Below, in pieces: positions 45,828 to 55,666 of a stretch of DNA of 63,835 bases; within the stretch, counting starts at the first letter, position 1; every line of letters begins with the position of its first letter. Source of the stretch: Blautia sp. (lineage in GTDB: Bacteria; Bacillota; Clostridia; Lachnospirales; Lachnospiraceae); contig JAMPFM010000009.1 of NCBI GenBank assembly GCA_023664455.1, positions 1 through 63,835 of the forward strand, in the 5' to 3' direction. Below the pieces are notes generated by a model that saw nothing but the letters and a program-made list of their open reading frames with translations, did not search any database and had not been told where the DNA came from. Both the position numbers and the translations under genes were made by a program.

Positions 45828-45858
45828 AATAGAATCCCCGCTCTGCGAGGATTCTATT
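45828..45858 (-). terminator. Strong hairpin ending the fla/che operon
   Basis: A 14-bp stem AATAGAATCCTCGC / GCGGGGATTCTATT (one G-U pair) with a 3-nt AGA loop. On the minus strand the T-run after it is weak, so it may work as a terminator of modest efficiency or as a transcript-stabilising hairpin. It separates the fla/che operon from DUF6115. Confidence 0.65.
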
Positions 45859-45903
45859 AAAATAAACAAGAAAAATATATTCCCTAACGTTCTATTGTCA
45901 CGA

Positions 45904-46221
45904 TTATACAGAAAAATCAATATTTCCGACGCTTTTTAAAAGCACCTTACCGTCCTGCTCTTTATTCGTCTTCTTTCTCCTGCGCCCGCCGTCACCACCG
46001 TATTCATTGCTGCCTTTATCCTTGGCGTCGAATTTTTTATTATAGTACTCCGGCTTCTGCCCATCGTTTACCCTCTTCACATGGTTCTCGACCTGCTTGG
46101 CAAACTGGTTACTGACATTGGTCTGCTCTACCATTCCCTTATTGTCTTCATGATGCTTAATCGTCGTAATATCATGCGCCCTTGTAATTTGTCCCTGTAT
46201 TTCAATCTGACCTATCGCCAT
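45904..46221 (-). CDS. Small hypothetical protein at the end of the fla/che operon
   Basis: 105 residues, starting MAIGQIEIQGQITRAHDITTIKHHED and ending with a basic stretch (GGRRRKKTNKEQ) and VGNIDFSV. No membrane segment or known domain. GGAGGGG lies 8 nt before the ATG and it follows fapA by 23 bp, so it is a genuine operon member of unknown function, as is common at this site in Lachnospiraceae fla operons. Confidence 0.7.
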   Translation of the reverse strand: MAIGQIEIQGQITRAHDITTIKHHEDNKGMVEQTNVSNQFAKQVENHVKRVNDGQKPEYYNKKFDAKDKGSNEYGGDGGRRRKKTNKEQDGKVLLKSVGNIDFSV

Positions 46222-46244
46222 TGTCTATCCCCTCCTATAACCCT

Positions 46245-47834
46245 TTAAATACCCGTCAGTTTTACATCCCCGCGGGATTTAATGAACCTGCAATACTGCG
46301 CCGATTTCTGTACGGTCATGGACACGTCCCCGATGCAGATTCTGGTGCCCGGATATACGGAACCCCTGACAATCACGGCGGCGCCTTCCTTACCCTTCAT
46401 CTGTTTCTGCAGCGTTTCCACCTCTTCCGCATAGCTTTTTAAGTTCGCTGTTTTTACCTGATTCGCATCTGTGAGTGTTTTGATATATTGCAGTTGCTCC
46501 GGCGTCATTTTAACGCCTTTGGCAATTTTTTGTTTCGTCGTCACAAGAATCTGCTGAATAGGCTGTAAGGATTTTTCCTCTTCTTCTATCTTCTGCTGCA
46601 GCTCCTGTATTTTTACGGCGAGATTCGGGTCAGTTCCCACTTCTACAACCGTATCCGCGCCCATAGAAGACCCCAGCGTCTTTACATTGATACAATTCAC
46701 TGCGCTTGCCTTCCCGCCGGTGATAAATCCCCGCTTACCATCTACATTGATTTCCGTTCCCGCCATAACGGTACTGTGCAGGATGGATTCGGAAGCGATA
46801 TAGCCGCCTGCCTCCGCTTTTACGTTCTCTAAGAATTTCGCAATAATATTGCCGCCGGCATTCAGCGTCCCCCTTGCCATGCCGTTCATGCCCCTGGCTA
46901 TGATAATATTGCCGTCCGCCTCTAAGACTGCGCCTTCTACGACGCCTTTTACCTCGATATTGCCCTTTGCCTTCACCTGGAAATTCGTGCATACATTGCC
47001 GTTAATCTGCACGCTTCCTTCATAATCTATATTGCCGGTTGCATTATCCACATTTTCTACGATAAGCACATCCGAAACGAAAACACTGTCCTCTACCAGT
47101 TCCACATGTCCGTTGACCATAGAAGTCAATGTCGTTTTATCCTCTGATATTTCAATATTATTTCCGTACTTTAACGCCGTTTTTTTCACATCAAAAGGCT
47201 TAATACGCTCCCCCGTAATCGTCATGCCATATTTTCCAGGCACTTCGGGAATCAGCGTTGCCAGTACGTCGCCCTTATTACAATGCTGCACCACATTTAA
47301 CTGGAAGAAATCCACGCTGCCATCTTCCTTCAATGTAGGTTTCGCTTTTTTATCTGTATTAAAATGATACTCAATATACGCATCTTTTCCCTGTACAGGA
47401 GCCAGACCCTCCGCTATCAGGATCTCTTCACAATAATTACGGTTTTTAAAAAATTCCGCAACAACCTCCTGTTTCACTCCGAAACGGATTCCCTTGATTT
47501 TCAAATCCTCGATCAGTTCCTGGGGCGTCATTTCCTCCCCGCCGATAGAAGGGGCATAAAACTTCACATAAGCCTGCATGTAATCCTGCGACATCGTAAA
47601 CTTATAACATTCCCGCTCCATGAGCGTCGGTTTATTGGATAAGAGAACGACTTTCTCTTCATTTTCCATCGCTTCTATCGCTTTGTATAAAACAGTCCTG
47701 TCATAAACAATATCTTTCATCGACAAGTATTCCGTCACATCTTTAGCGGCGATTGGTTTCCCGCCGTCCGTTGGCGGAATCAGCTTTATACCTGTCCTGC
47801 TCTTTTCATGAATCAATCTGAAATATCCGTTCAT
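46245..47834 (-). CDS. FapA family protein (DUF342)
   Basis: 529 residues from ATG 47834 (MNGYFRLIHEKSRTGIKL). The N-terminal domain has FAKNRNYCEEILIAEGLAPVQGKDAYIEYHF-like character, and the central part is a DUF342 right-handed beta-helix (VENVDNATGNIDYEGSVQINGNV, ARGMNGMARGTLNAGGNI). The C-terminus contains a coiled coil (about 405-485) and a final beta segment. The family has roles in polymerised surface or envelope structures and flagellar placement in other bacteria. A GTG two codons upstream is an alternative start. Confidence 0.85.
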   Translation of the reverse strand: MNGYFRLIHEKSRTGIKLIPPTDGGKPIAAKDVTEYLSMKDIVYDRTVLYKAIEAMENEEKVVLLSNKPTLMERECYKFTMSQDYMQAYVKFYAPSIGGEEMTPQELIEDLKIKGIRFGVKQEVVAEFFKNRNYCEEILIAEGLAPVQGKDAYIEYHFNTDKKAKPTLKEDGSVDFFQLNVVQHCNKGDVLATLIPEVPGKYGMTITGERIKPFDVKKTALKYGNNIEISEDKTTLTSMVNGHVELVEDSVFVSDVLIVENVDNATGNIDYEGSVQINGNVCTNFQVKAKGNIEVKGVVEGAVLEADGNIIIARGMNGMARGTLNAGGNIIAKFLENVKAEAGGYIASESILHSTVMAGTEINVDGKRGFITGGKASAVNCINVKTLGSSMGADTVVEVGTDPNLAVKIQELQQKIEEEEKSLQPIQQILVTTKQKIAKGVKMTPEQLQYIKTLTDANQVKTANLKSYAEEVETLQKQMKGKEGAAVIVRGSVYPGTRICIGDVSMTVQKSAQYCRFIKSRGDVKLTGI

Positions 47835-47882
47835 ATTCACCCCATCTATTCTCTTTGTGCTGTATAACAGTTACCAGTGTCC

Positions 47883-48656
47883 TTAATTCCTGTCAGTCAG
47901 AATACCCATATAACTCCCCAGCCTGACTTTCATTTTCTGCAGAGCCCTCGTATGCAGCTGTGATATCCTGGATTCCGACACTTCCAGAATACTGCTGATT
48001 TCTTTCAATGTCAGATCCTCATAATAGTACAATAGAATTACTTTCCGCTCTTTTTCTGTCAGCGTCTCTAAAGACTCCGCCAGAATCCTTTTCAGTTCCT
48101 CTTTCTCGATGACCTCTTCTGGACCGTCAAACTGCGTACTATGACTGTTATTGTCGTTCGGAATCTCACTGCCCTGCTCCATAAATTCATTTAAGGACAC
48201 AATATTGGTTACTTTCATCTGAGACTGCCAGTCAATATATTCGTCATTGGTAATGCCGAGACCTGCCGCTATTTCATCATCGGTCGCACTCCTGCCATGC
48301 TTTGTTTCAATTTCCCTGATTACGGCGTCAATTTTTTTCTGTTTCTGCCTGATGGTCCTGGGTATCCAGTCCATCTTGCGTATCTGGTCCAGAATAGCTC
48401 CCCGGATCCGAAGACTGGCATAGGTTTCAAATTTAACGTCCTTGAGCGTATCAAATTTATCAATCGCATCAATCAATCCGAAAACGCCATAACTTACTAA
48501 ATCTTCATACTCCACATTATAGCCCAGATACATACTAAGACGTCCCGCAACAAGTTTCACAAGCGGCGCATATTCCAGTATAATTTTTTCCCTCACTTCG
48601 GGAGACTTCGTCTTCTCATATTCTTCCCAAAGCTTCTTTCTGCCTGCTTCTTCCAT
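47883..48656 (-). CDS. fliA: RNA polymerase sigma factor FliA (sigma-28/SigD)
   Basis: 257 residues. Region 2 (EYEDLVSYGVFGLIDAIDKFD), region 3 (SATDDEIAAGLGITNDEY) and region 4 (LTLKEISSILEVSESRISQLHTRAL) are all recognisable. The WIPRTIRQKQKKI stretch between 2.4 and 3 is typical of SigD/FliA. It would drive late flagellar, motility and chemotaxis genes. It is followed by fapA and preceded by a small membrane protein gene, in the usual Clostridia order. Confidence 0.96.
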   Translation of the reverse strand: MEEAGRKKLWEEYEKTKSPEVREKIILEYAPLVKLVAGRLSMYLGYNVEYEDLVSYGVFGLIDAIDKFDTLKDVKFETYASLRIRGAILDQIRKMDWIPRTIRQKQKKIDAVIREIETKHGRSATDDEIAAGLGITNDEYIDWQSQMKVTNIVSLNEFMEQGSEIPNDNNSHSTQFDGPEEVIEKEELKRILAESLETLTEKERKVILLYYYEDLTLKEISSILEVSESRISQLHTRALQKMKVRLGSYMGILTDRN

Positions 48657-48694
48657 GCGCGTTTCTCCATTACATTCCTATAATTAAGAAGCTA

Positions 48695-49123
48695 TCATTT
48701 ATCACCGGCTTCACTTGACTGACTTACCTTTGCTGTTGCGTCTTCTTCCTCCGGCTCCTTTTCAATGACCTCGCCCTCTTCCATGCGTGCCTCCTCAATC
48801 TGCGCTTCAAAACGATCCAGCATCCATTTAAATACTTCCCCTACGAGATAGGAAATAATCAACACACACAGCAAAACGACAAGCATATCTTTCGCCGGAT
48901 AGTGCATGATATACATTGCAATGCTGATAATTGCGCCTGCAAGGAGCATCATAAAAGGGGGAATCAGCCTTCTTTTCTTAGCCCGTTCTTTCGCCTTTTT
49001 CTGCTCTCTCTTACGATCTCTTTCTTTTTCAATCTCCGCAGCAGCATCCATGATTTCTTCAAGCTGCTCTTCATACGCTTCGTCCGCGGCGGTTGTATTC
49101 GTCTTCTGATTTTCTGTATCCAA
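48695..49123 (-). CDS. Small membrane protein between cheD and fliA
   Basis: 142 residues: an acidic then basic N-terminal half (about 20-50 charged coiled-coil), two hydrophobic segments (PPFMMLLAGAIISIAMYIMHY; MLVVLLCVLIISYLVGEVF) and an acidic tail. The likely start is TTG 49123 with GGAAGG 8 nt upstream; there is no ATG before the 25th codon. Position in the che operon is conserved in related Clostridia, but I know no function. Confidence 0.7.
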   Translation of the reverse strand: MDTENQKTNTTAADEAYEEQLEEIMDAAAEIEKERDRKREQKKAKERAKKRRLIPPFMMLLAGAIISIAMYIMHYPAKDMLVVLLCVLIISYLVGEVFKWMLDRFEAQIEEARMEEGEVIEKEPEEEDATAKVSQSSEAGDK

Positions 49124-49139
49124 TTTCTTTACCTTCCAA

Positions 49140-49628
49140 TTAAATAACTTTTTCCGGTTTTCCTACCGCACGAATCACAAAATCACCGTTTTCCGGATAA
49201 AAGATAACGGTTCTTCCATAATTTTTACCGGTATCTTCCGCCAGAAGCGGTATCCGCATTTCTGCAAGTTTCTTTTTGCTTGCCTCTACATTCCTTTCAC
49301 CTACCCGGACCGCCTCAGAATTGCCGCCCTGAAAAGCAAACATCTGCGCCCCGCCTGCAATCTTCGCAACCAATCGCGCCCTGTTTGCTCCTCTTGCCAC
49401 AACCCTTTTGACCAGTTCTTCAATTCCCGTATCGGCAAACTTCGGAATATTAGAATTATTTCTTATTGTTGTACTGTCCGGAAGCATGATATGCGCCAAT
49501 CCCCCGATTTTTGTTATAGGGTCTCTTACGGCGATACCAACGCACGAACCCAGCCCCAATGTCGTAATTCCATCGGGGCTAACACATATATTTAAATCGG
49601 CCATGCCAACCTTTATCACTTGAGCCAT
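49140..49628 (-). CDS. cheD: Chemoreceptor glutamine deamidase CheD
   Basis: 162 residues. The catalytic Cys is in TLGLGSCVGIAV and the catalytic His in GGLAHIMLPDS. It deamidates receptor glutamines and forms a complex with CheC that raises CheY-P phosphatase activity. The cheC gene lies 34 bp upstream. Confidence 0.96.
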   Translation of the reverse strand: MAQVIKVGMADLNICVSPDGITTLGLGSCVGIAVRDPITKIGGLAHIMLPDSTTIRNNSNIPKFADTGIEELVKRVVARGANRARLVAKIAGGAQMFAFQGGNSEAVRVGERNVEASKKKLAEMRIPLLAEDTGKNYGRTVIFYPENGDFVIRAVGKPEKVI

Positions 49629-49661
49629 ATTTCCGAATCCCCACCTTCACTATCAGTATCA

Positions 49662-50279
49662 TTAAATTCCCATACCAAGCGCAGATAATATTTTACCATA
49701 CGAATCCATGTCTGGAATTAGAATAAAATATCCATCTATCGCCACTTCGTCAAAAAACTGGGTCTGAATCAATAATATTCTATCTCCCAATGCTCCAAAC
49801 TCTATCGCGGGCACACTCAAAATTGCGCCCGCCATATCCACGGTGATATCCGGTATGGATGGAAAGATTTTCAAATTCGTCAAAGACGACAGGGAGTTCA
49901 GATACGCGCCTGTAATGATATTCCCCACTTCTTTCAGTGCAGAATATTCCATTTCGTTGAAATCATCGCCCTCTAACTCCATCCCCATCAACTTCGATAC
50001 CAGAAAACGGGCGGCATTCTTTTCCAGAAGAAACATGATGCTGCCGGTAATATCGCCTTCCACACCAAGATAAATACCTGCCATAATCTGCTCCTCGCCC
50101 CCCATTGTAGAGCCGAGTTCCTTAAATTCCAGCAGATTGACCTGCGGCACCGACATATCCACTTTACATTGAAGCATCTGCGCCAGCGCCGTCGTTGCAT
50201 TTCCTGCACCGATATTACCTATTTCTTTCAGAATATCAAAATATTCCTGAGACATTTGCTCTAAATTTAATTCTCCCAC
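49662..50279 (-). CDS. cheC: Chemotaxis protein CheC (CheY-P phosphatase)
   Basis: 205 residues with the two phosphatase signatures, DILKEIGNIGAGN and SALKEVGNIITGAYLN, where Glu and Asn are the catalytic residues. The start is GTG 50279, 7 nt after AGGAGG. The nearest ATG (MSQEYF, codon 9) would be too far from that site. It works with CheD downstream. Confidence 0.95.
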   Translation of the reverse strand: MGELNLEQMSQEYFDILKEIGNIGAGNATTALAQMLQCKVDMSVPQVNLLEFKELGSTMGGEEQIMAGIYLGVEGDITGSIMFLLEKNAARFLVSKLMGMELEGDDFNEMEYSALKEVGNIITGAYLNSLSSLTNLKIFPSIPDITVDMAGAILSVPAIEFGALGDRILLIQTQFFDEVAIDGYFILIPDMDSYGKILSALGMGI

Positions 50280-50290
50280 GCACGAACCTC

Positions 50291-50743
50291 CTAAGAATTT
50301 TCCGGCATAACAAGATTAAGGTCTAATAGGGAAATAAGTCCTCCTTCACATTTGCCGACTCCTGAAATAAAGTTACCTTTTTCATCCTTTGAATCATATG
50401 CCACTTTTTCAACCTGCTCTGTATCCAGTGTAACAACTTCCTTTACTTCATCTACAATCACGCCGATATAACCGTGCTGTTCCAGTTTAATGATGATAAT
50501 CCTGCTGGATTTTGTCACCACATCCTCTGGCAGTCCCATTTTAATACGGATACTCATAACAGGCACAACTTCGCCGCGCAGGTTAATTACACCCTTCAGA
50601 TAGGAATCTATCTTGGGTACTCTGGTAATGTGCTGCATTCTTACGATATTGTCAATATATTTGATATCAATACCATACTGCTCGTCACCAAGTTTAATTA
50701 CGATATACTGCGTCGTTCCGCCGATTGTTTTTAATTCATCCAT
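50291..50743 (-). CDS. cheW: Chemotaxis coupling protein CheW
   Basis: 150 residues. Typical SH3-like fold features: YIVIKLGDEQYGIDIKYIDNIV, the conserved VINLRGEVVPVMSIRIKMGLP and IIIIKLEQHGYIGVIVDEV. It links CheA to receptors. It overlaps no neighbour; 20 bp downstream of cheA. Confidence 0.96.
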   Translation of the reverse strand: MDELKTIGGTTQYIVIKLGDEQYGIDIKYIDNIVRMQHITRVPKIDSYLKGVINLRGEVVPVMSIRIKMGLPEDVVTKSSRIIIIKLEQHGYIGVIVDEVKEVVTLDTEQVEKVAYDSKDEKGNFISGVGKCEGGLISLLDLNLVMPENS

Positions 50744-50763
50744 TTCGTTCGTCCTCCCCTCGC

Positions 50764-52905
50764 TTAAATCACCGAATTAGCATCCAGAATCAATGCCACT
50801 TCGCCATCGCCAAGAATCGTTGCACCGCTGATAATCTTACATTTACTGATATATTTGCCCAGGGACTTAATAACGATTTCCTGCTGTCCTATCAGCTCGT
50901 CAACTACCAGACCCGCCAGCTTGTCGCCTTTCTTGACAATTACGACAATCAGATTCTCAGGAGCTTCCTCCTTCTGGGGAATATCCAGAATCTCATTCAG
51001 ACGGATCAACGGGATAACGCTGCCTCTTAAATGGATCACTTCTTTATTCTGTACCAACTTCACATCGCTAATCGGGGTATCTTCAATCGTCTGGATGGAA
51101 TCCAGCGAAATCGCGTATTTCTCATCGCCGACAATAACCATCAACGCCTGGATAATCGCAAGCGTCAACGGCAGACGGATCGTCCATGTGCTTCCTACGC
51201 CCAGTTTACTCTTTACTTCCACTTCGCCGCTCAGAGATTCAATCTTGGATTTTACAACGTCCAGACCAACGCCCCTGCCCGAAATATCGGATACCGCTTT
51301 TGCGGTAGAGAAGCCCGCATGGAACAACAAGTCGATGATTTCCTTCTCGCTCATGTTCTCTGCCTGTTCGCTTGTAATAACACCGCGGTCGATCGCCTTA
51401 TTCTTTACAGATTCCGTATCGATTCCGTTACCGTCATCCCTGACTTCGATAACGACGTTATTGCCGTCCTGATAAGCATCCAGGAAAATAGAACCGACTT
51501 CCGGCTTTCCTCTTTCCTTACGCACCTCCGCAGACTCTAAACCATGATCCGCCGAATTACGGAGCAGATGCATCAACGGGTCGCCGATTTCATCTACTAC
51601 GGTACGGTCTAATTCTGTCTCTTCACCGGACATATATAATTCCATCTTCTTATCTAATTTCTTAGATAAATCGCGGATCATACGAGGGAATTTGGTTACA
51701 ACGCTCTCAATCGGAACCATCCGCACTTTCATGACGGATTCGTGCAGGGAAGTCGTCACACTTTCCAGATACTCAATCTGATCGTTGACTTCCGTACTGG
51801 CGCTTCCCTCTGCGGTATTAGACGCCGCTACAAGGGAGTTTTTGGCGATAATCAGCTCGCTGACAAGATTCATCAAGGTATCCAGTTTCTCAATATCCAC
51901 CCTGACTGTCCGATTGACAACCGGCTTATTGGCTGCCGGTTTCTTATCAGCCTTGGCTGCCGCTGCCTGCTGCTGCGGTTTTGCCGATGCAGGATCCGAT
52001 ATTGCCGTGGTTTCCGCTTTTGCAGGTTTCTCTTTTGCAGGTTCTGCCTTGGCAACTTCCTGTTTTGAAGGTTCCGCCTTCTCTTCTTCCTTCTTTTCCT
52101 CTTCCGCAGCCATAGCCTTCGGAATATCGTCAAGGTTATAAACGTCGCCTACGACGTCTTCGATTTCTGATACATTCTTCGCAGCCTTAATCACGTCTTC
52201 CAGCGGACCCGACGTAACCACTACCAGACTAAAATCTAAGTCAAACTTCTCATCCTCGATATCCTGCGCTGAAGGATGGGAAAAGATAATCTCACCGCAT
52301 TCCTCTACCGCCTTGAATACGAGGAAAGCTCTTGCCGCCTTTAAAATACAGGATTCCTGTACTTTGACATTCAATGCATAGACTTTGTTGCCCTGACGCA
52401 GCGCCTCGGTCAATACCGTGATATCGGAATCGCCCAGCTTGATGTCCTTCCATTCCATATCGTCCGCTTTTTTATCGTCAGTCTTTTCCTCCTTTGCCGG
52501 CGGTGCGTCATCTCCGGTATCCCCACCGTTTAAAATAGCGTTTAACTGCTTAATCAACGGCTCGTTATCATTTGTGCCTTCATCTGCACTTTCCCTGATA
52601 TTGGTATTATACTCTTCCAATGCATCCAGACACTGAAACAGGATATCAATCATATTCGCCTTAACCGTGATATTCCCGTTGCGGACTTCCGAAAAGACAT
52701 TTTCCATGTCATGGGTCAGGTTCTGCATTCTCTTATAACCCATCGTTCCCGCCATACCTTTTAAGGAATGGGCAGCACGGAAAATCTCATTGATGGTGTC
52801 CATATTGTCAGGCTCCTGCTCCAATGAGAGAATCTGTGTGTTCAGACTCTGTAAATGCTCGTTTGTTTCATCAAGGAAAATTTCCAAATATTGGCTTACG
52901 TCCAT
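50764..52905 (-). CDS. cheA: Chemotaxis histidine kinase CheA
   Basis: 713 residues. P1 with the phosphorylated His is RAAHSLKGMAGTMGY (near residue 48); P2 and a Lys/Ala/Glu-rich linker (about 265-325) follow; P3 dimerisation (IEKLDTLMNLVSELIIAKNSL); P4 kinase with N box (LLRNSADHGLESAEVR), DDGNGID and GRGVGLDVV; and a CheW-like P5. All essential residues are present. It is two bases downstream of cheB and so likely co-translated. Confidence 0.98.
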   Translation of the reverse strand: MDVSQYLEIFLDETNEHLQSLNTQILSLEQEPDNMDTINEIFRAAHSLKGMAGTMGYKRMQNLTHDMENVFSEVRNGNITVKANMIDILFQCLDALEEYNTNIRESADEGTNDNEPLIKQLNAILNGGDTGDDAPPAKEEKTDDKKADDMEWKDIKLGDSDITVLTEALRQGNKVYALNVKVQESCILKAARAFLVFKAVEECGEIIFSHPSAQDIEDEKFDLDFSLVVVTSGPLEDVIKAAKNVSEIEDVVGDVYNLDDIPKAMAAEEEKKEEEKAEPSKQEVAKAEPAKEKPAKAETTAISDPASAKPQQQAAAAKADKKPAANKPVVNRTVRVDIEKLDTLMNLVSELIIAKNSLVAASNTAEGSASTEVNDQIEYLESVTTSLHESVMKVRMVPIESVVTKFPRMIRDLSKKLDKKMELYMSGEETELDRTVVDEIGDPLMHLLRNSADHGLESAEVRKERGKPEVGSIFLDAYQDGNNVVIEVRDDGNGIDTESVKNKAIDRGVITSEQAENMSEKEIIDLLFHAGFSTAKAVSDISGRGVGLDVVKSKIESLSGEVEVKSKLGVGSTWTIRLPLTLAIIQALMVIVGDEKYAISLDSIQTIEDTPISDVKLVQNKEVIHLRGSVIPLIRLNEILDIPQKEEAPENLIVVIVKKGDKLAGLVVDELIGQQEIVIKSLGKYISKCKIISGATILGDGEVALILDANSVI

Positions 52906-52906
52906 A

Positions 52907-53977
52907 CTACTTTACCCCCACGTTCATTATGATTTCCTGCGCAATCTGCTCTAACGGTACGACCTGGTCAGCCAGTCCTGAATTGACGATGCTCCTTGGC
53001 ATTCCATATACCGCACATGTACTCGCTTCCTGCGCAATTACATGCAGCTTCTTTTTTTCTTTCAGATTTATGATTCCTTTCGTACCATCGGCGCCCATTC
53101 CGGTCATAACCACACATACAATCTGGTCAAACCGACTGTCCCGTAATGACTCGTACATATAATTTGCGCAGGGTTTTACCCCTTCCCTGGTTGGTTCATC
53201 CGAATAATGGATACTGTATTTGCCCGCTGACTGGACAACATTCAGATGTTTTCCGCCCATCGCAATATATACAACCCCGGCTTCCAATACATCTCCTTCC
53301 GCTGCCTCTTTGACCTTCAATTCGCTTAACATATCCAGCCGTTCCGCCAAAGACGCGGTAAATCCCACAGGCATATGCTGTACGATGACCACTGGCGCTT
53401 TCAGGTTTTTAGGAAGTTTCGGAATGACCGACTGCAGAGCTTTGGGTCCACCCGTAGAACTGGCGAGCGCTACGATTTTGTTGCCCGGCACGGTTGACGT
53501 GCTACGGTTAACAAGCTCCACGACCTTGCGGGAAGTTGCCGCTGTCTCTACGGTATGCGCTTTCCCGAATGTCTGGACCCTGGAATCCACGACAACGGCA
53601 AGCGTCCGTAACAGCTTCTCTTTAAATTCCCCGGTCCGGCAATCCATTGCATTACCCGGTTTCTGGACGAAATCCAATGCTCCCAGCTCCAGGGAATCCA
53701 TCGTTGTCTTCGCGCCTTCGCTGGTATCCGTACTGACCATCATAACCCTTGCTGAAATCTTGCGCTTCTGCAATTCTTTCAACAATTCCAGTCCGTTCAT
53801 ACGCGGCATATTGACGTCCAGAATAACCGCATCATATGTATTTTTGCCAAGAAGCTCCAAGGCTTCCAGCCCGTTGGTTGCACGATCCTGTACATGGAAT
53901 CGTTCATCACTATCGATTATATCACAGAGTACCCTTCTCATAAGTGCAGAGTCATCAACGACTAATATATTTTTCAT
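52907..53977 (-). CDS. cheB: Chemotaxis response regulator methylesterase CheB
   Basis: 356 residues. The N-terminal receiver has VVDDSALMRR and the phospho-acceptor in AVILDVNMPRMNG. The C-terminal esterase has the catalytic Ser in ASSTGGPKALQ, His in VQHMPVGFTASLAERL and Asp in MTGMGADGTKG. It demethylates receptors for adaptation; the partner methyltransferase CheR is not in this window. Confidence 0.98.
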   Translation of the reverse strand: MKNILVVDDSALMRRVLCDIIDSDERFHVQDRATNGLEALELLGKNTYDAVILDVNMPRMNGLELLKELQKRKISARVMMVSTDTSEGAKTTMDSLELGALDFVQKPGNAMDCRTGEFKEKLLRTLAVVVDSRVQTFGKAHTVETAATSRKVVELVNRSTSTVPGNKIVALASSTGGPKALQSVIPKLPKNLKAPVVIVQHMPVGFTASLAERLDMLSELKVKEAAEGDVLEAGVVYIAMGGKHLNVVQSAGKYSIHYSDEPTREGVKPCANYMYESLRDSRFDQIVCVVMTGMGADGTKGIINLKEKKKLHVIAQEASTCAVYGMPRSIVNSGLADQVVPLEQIAQEIIMNVGVK

Positions 53978-54023
53978 CTATATCATGCCCCTTTCCCAGT
54001 CTGCGCATTCTTTATATTGATTC

Positions 54024-54764
54024 TTAATCGTCTCTTTTGTTCTTCTGTTTCTGGAGCGCCACCCGCTCTGCGTCGAAAATATATTTGATAATTTCTTCCC
54101 GGTTATCGTTATCCATATTCACATACTGTACCCGGTGTTCGTAAATCCCCGGTCTGTTTTCCACCTGTTTGACGCTCAATACCTTTCCAAATAAACTAAA
54201 TTCCTTGCTTTCTCCGTTCACCCATAGGTTGTATTTACATAAAATCAGGCTTTCCGCTTCATATTTATAGTTTGCGACAAACCGCAGCCCGCCGCCGCTG
54301 ATATCCACGATGACGCTTCGCTGTAAAGGAAGCTCCGGCACAAGCGCATCGGCGCCTTCATCCATCGTTTCGATTTCTTCTTCCTGCAGCGTCCTGGAAT
54401 TCATTTCCAGCGCACAGCTGAACCGGTAATATTCCCGCCTCTGGTATTTGCGCAGATTACTCGTCAAATCCATCAATACGGAAAAAACATTGCTATTCTT
54501 ATATCTGTCAATGACCCTTGCGGAGCACTGATAGAGACCGTTAGACGTATAGAAGAACAAGTTATATTCCCCATCCACCGGCAGCAGGACTAACTTTGTC
54601 TTCTCAAAAGGCATGGATATCTCAATCCTGTCGTCGGAAAGGATATCAATGACCTGACTGTCATAGGTTTTCTGGACGCTATTCCCGTCAGATTTATGTC
54701 TCACAATCTGCTGTAACTGCAGCCGGTTGCCCGGCACAATATATTTTGATAGTATCAGTTCCAT
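54024..54764 (-). CDS. Flagellar brake / PilZ-domain c-di-GMP receptor
   Basis: 246 residues. The N-terminal YcgR-like domain is followed by a PilZ domain with the RxxxR motif (YQRREYYRFSC) and the DISGGGLRF motif, both needed for cyclic-di-GMP binding. YcgR-type proteins slow the flagellar motor when the second messenger is high. It lies between flhG and cheB. Confidence 0.9.
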   Translation of the reverse strand: MELILSKYIVPGNRLQLQQIVRHKSDGNSVQKTYDSQVIDILSDDRIEISMPFEKTKLVLLPVDGEYNLFFYTSNGLYQCSARVIDRYKNSNVFSVLMDLTSNLRKYQRREYYRFSCALEMNSRTLQEEEIETMDEGADALVPELPLQRSVIVDISGGGLRFVANYKYEAESLILCKYNLWVNGESKEFSLFGKVLSVKQVENRPGIYEHRVQYVNMDNDNREEIIKYIFDAERVALQKQKNKRDD

Positions 54765-54778
54765 ACCAGCCGCCTTCC

Positions 54779-55654
54779 TTATCTTTTTGATATAATATGC
54801 GAGAAAAATGCCGCCATTCCACGTTTGGTCAATGTTTTGTTGAGTTCCTTATTCATAAGCTTTGCCGCCAGCATCTCATATGCCTGCGCCGATTTAGAGT
54901 CCGGATTCTGGATGGACACGGGCATCTGTTGCATGACTGCCTTGGATAACTGGGTATCCTGCGGTATCATGCCGAGATAAGTAATCGGAATCATCAGATA
55001 CCTTGTCACAACCGTATCCAGTTTACCGAACAAATCCCTGCCTTCCTGTCCGCCGCTTACTTTATTGGCTATCACCTTAATCTGGGAAACCTCTTTGGAA
55101 TACCTCGGATGTCTGTTCAGCGCCTTTAACAAGGAATAGGAATCCGTGATAGACGTCGGCTCCGGCGTGGTCACCAGCAGAATCTCACCGCTCGCTACCA
55201 GAAATTCCAGCACTGCGTCGGAAATGCCGGCTCCCGTATCAACGATAATAATATCCGCCATCTCATCCAGTTCCGAAAGATTTTTGATGATATAATTCAG
55301 ATAATCGATGCTCAGATTCGACATCCCCGCAATTCCCGAACCGCCCGATATAAAGCCTACATCCATAGGCCCCCAGGTAATGATTTCCCGGATATTTTTC
55401 CCCTGGTAAATCAAATCGTACAGATTATGTTTCGGCACTGCCCCAAACATAATCTCGATATTGGCAAGTCCGAAATCCGCATCCAGTATGATGACTCTCT
55501 GTCCCATCTTCTTGAACTGGACGGCAAGGTTAATCGCCGTATTGGACTTCCCGACGCCCCCCTTCCCGCTTGTGACGGTTATAACCCTTGCTAACGGTCG
55601 CTGAGGCTGGCTGCTTGCTTTTATTATATTTCTCAGTTGTTCAGCCTGATCCAT
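54779..55654 (-). CDS. flhG: Flagellar number regulator FlhG (MinD-like ATPase)
   Basis: 291 residues. The deviant Walker A is TSGKGGVGKSNTAINLA, followed by DADFGLANIEIMFG and the DTGAGIS switch region. It is a MinD/ParA relative that partners with FlhF to set flagellar number and position. Twelve bases separate it from flhF. Confidence 0.95.
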   Translation of the reverse strand: MDQAEQLRNIIKASSQPQRPLARVITVTSGKGGVGKSNTAINLAVQFKKMGQRVIILDADFGLANIEIMFGAVPKHNLYDLIYQGKNIREIITWGPMDVGFISGGSGIAGMSNLSIDYLNYIIKNLSELDEMADIIIVDTGAGISDAVLEFLVASGEILLVTTPEPTSITDSYSLLKALNRHPRYSKEVSQIKVIANKVSGGQEGRDLFGKLDTVVTRYLMIPITYLGMIPQDTQLSKAVMQQMPVSIQNPDSKSAQAYEMLAAKLMNKELNKTLTKRGMAAFFSHIISKR

Positions 55655-55666
55655 GTGTCTTCCTCC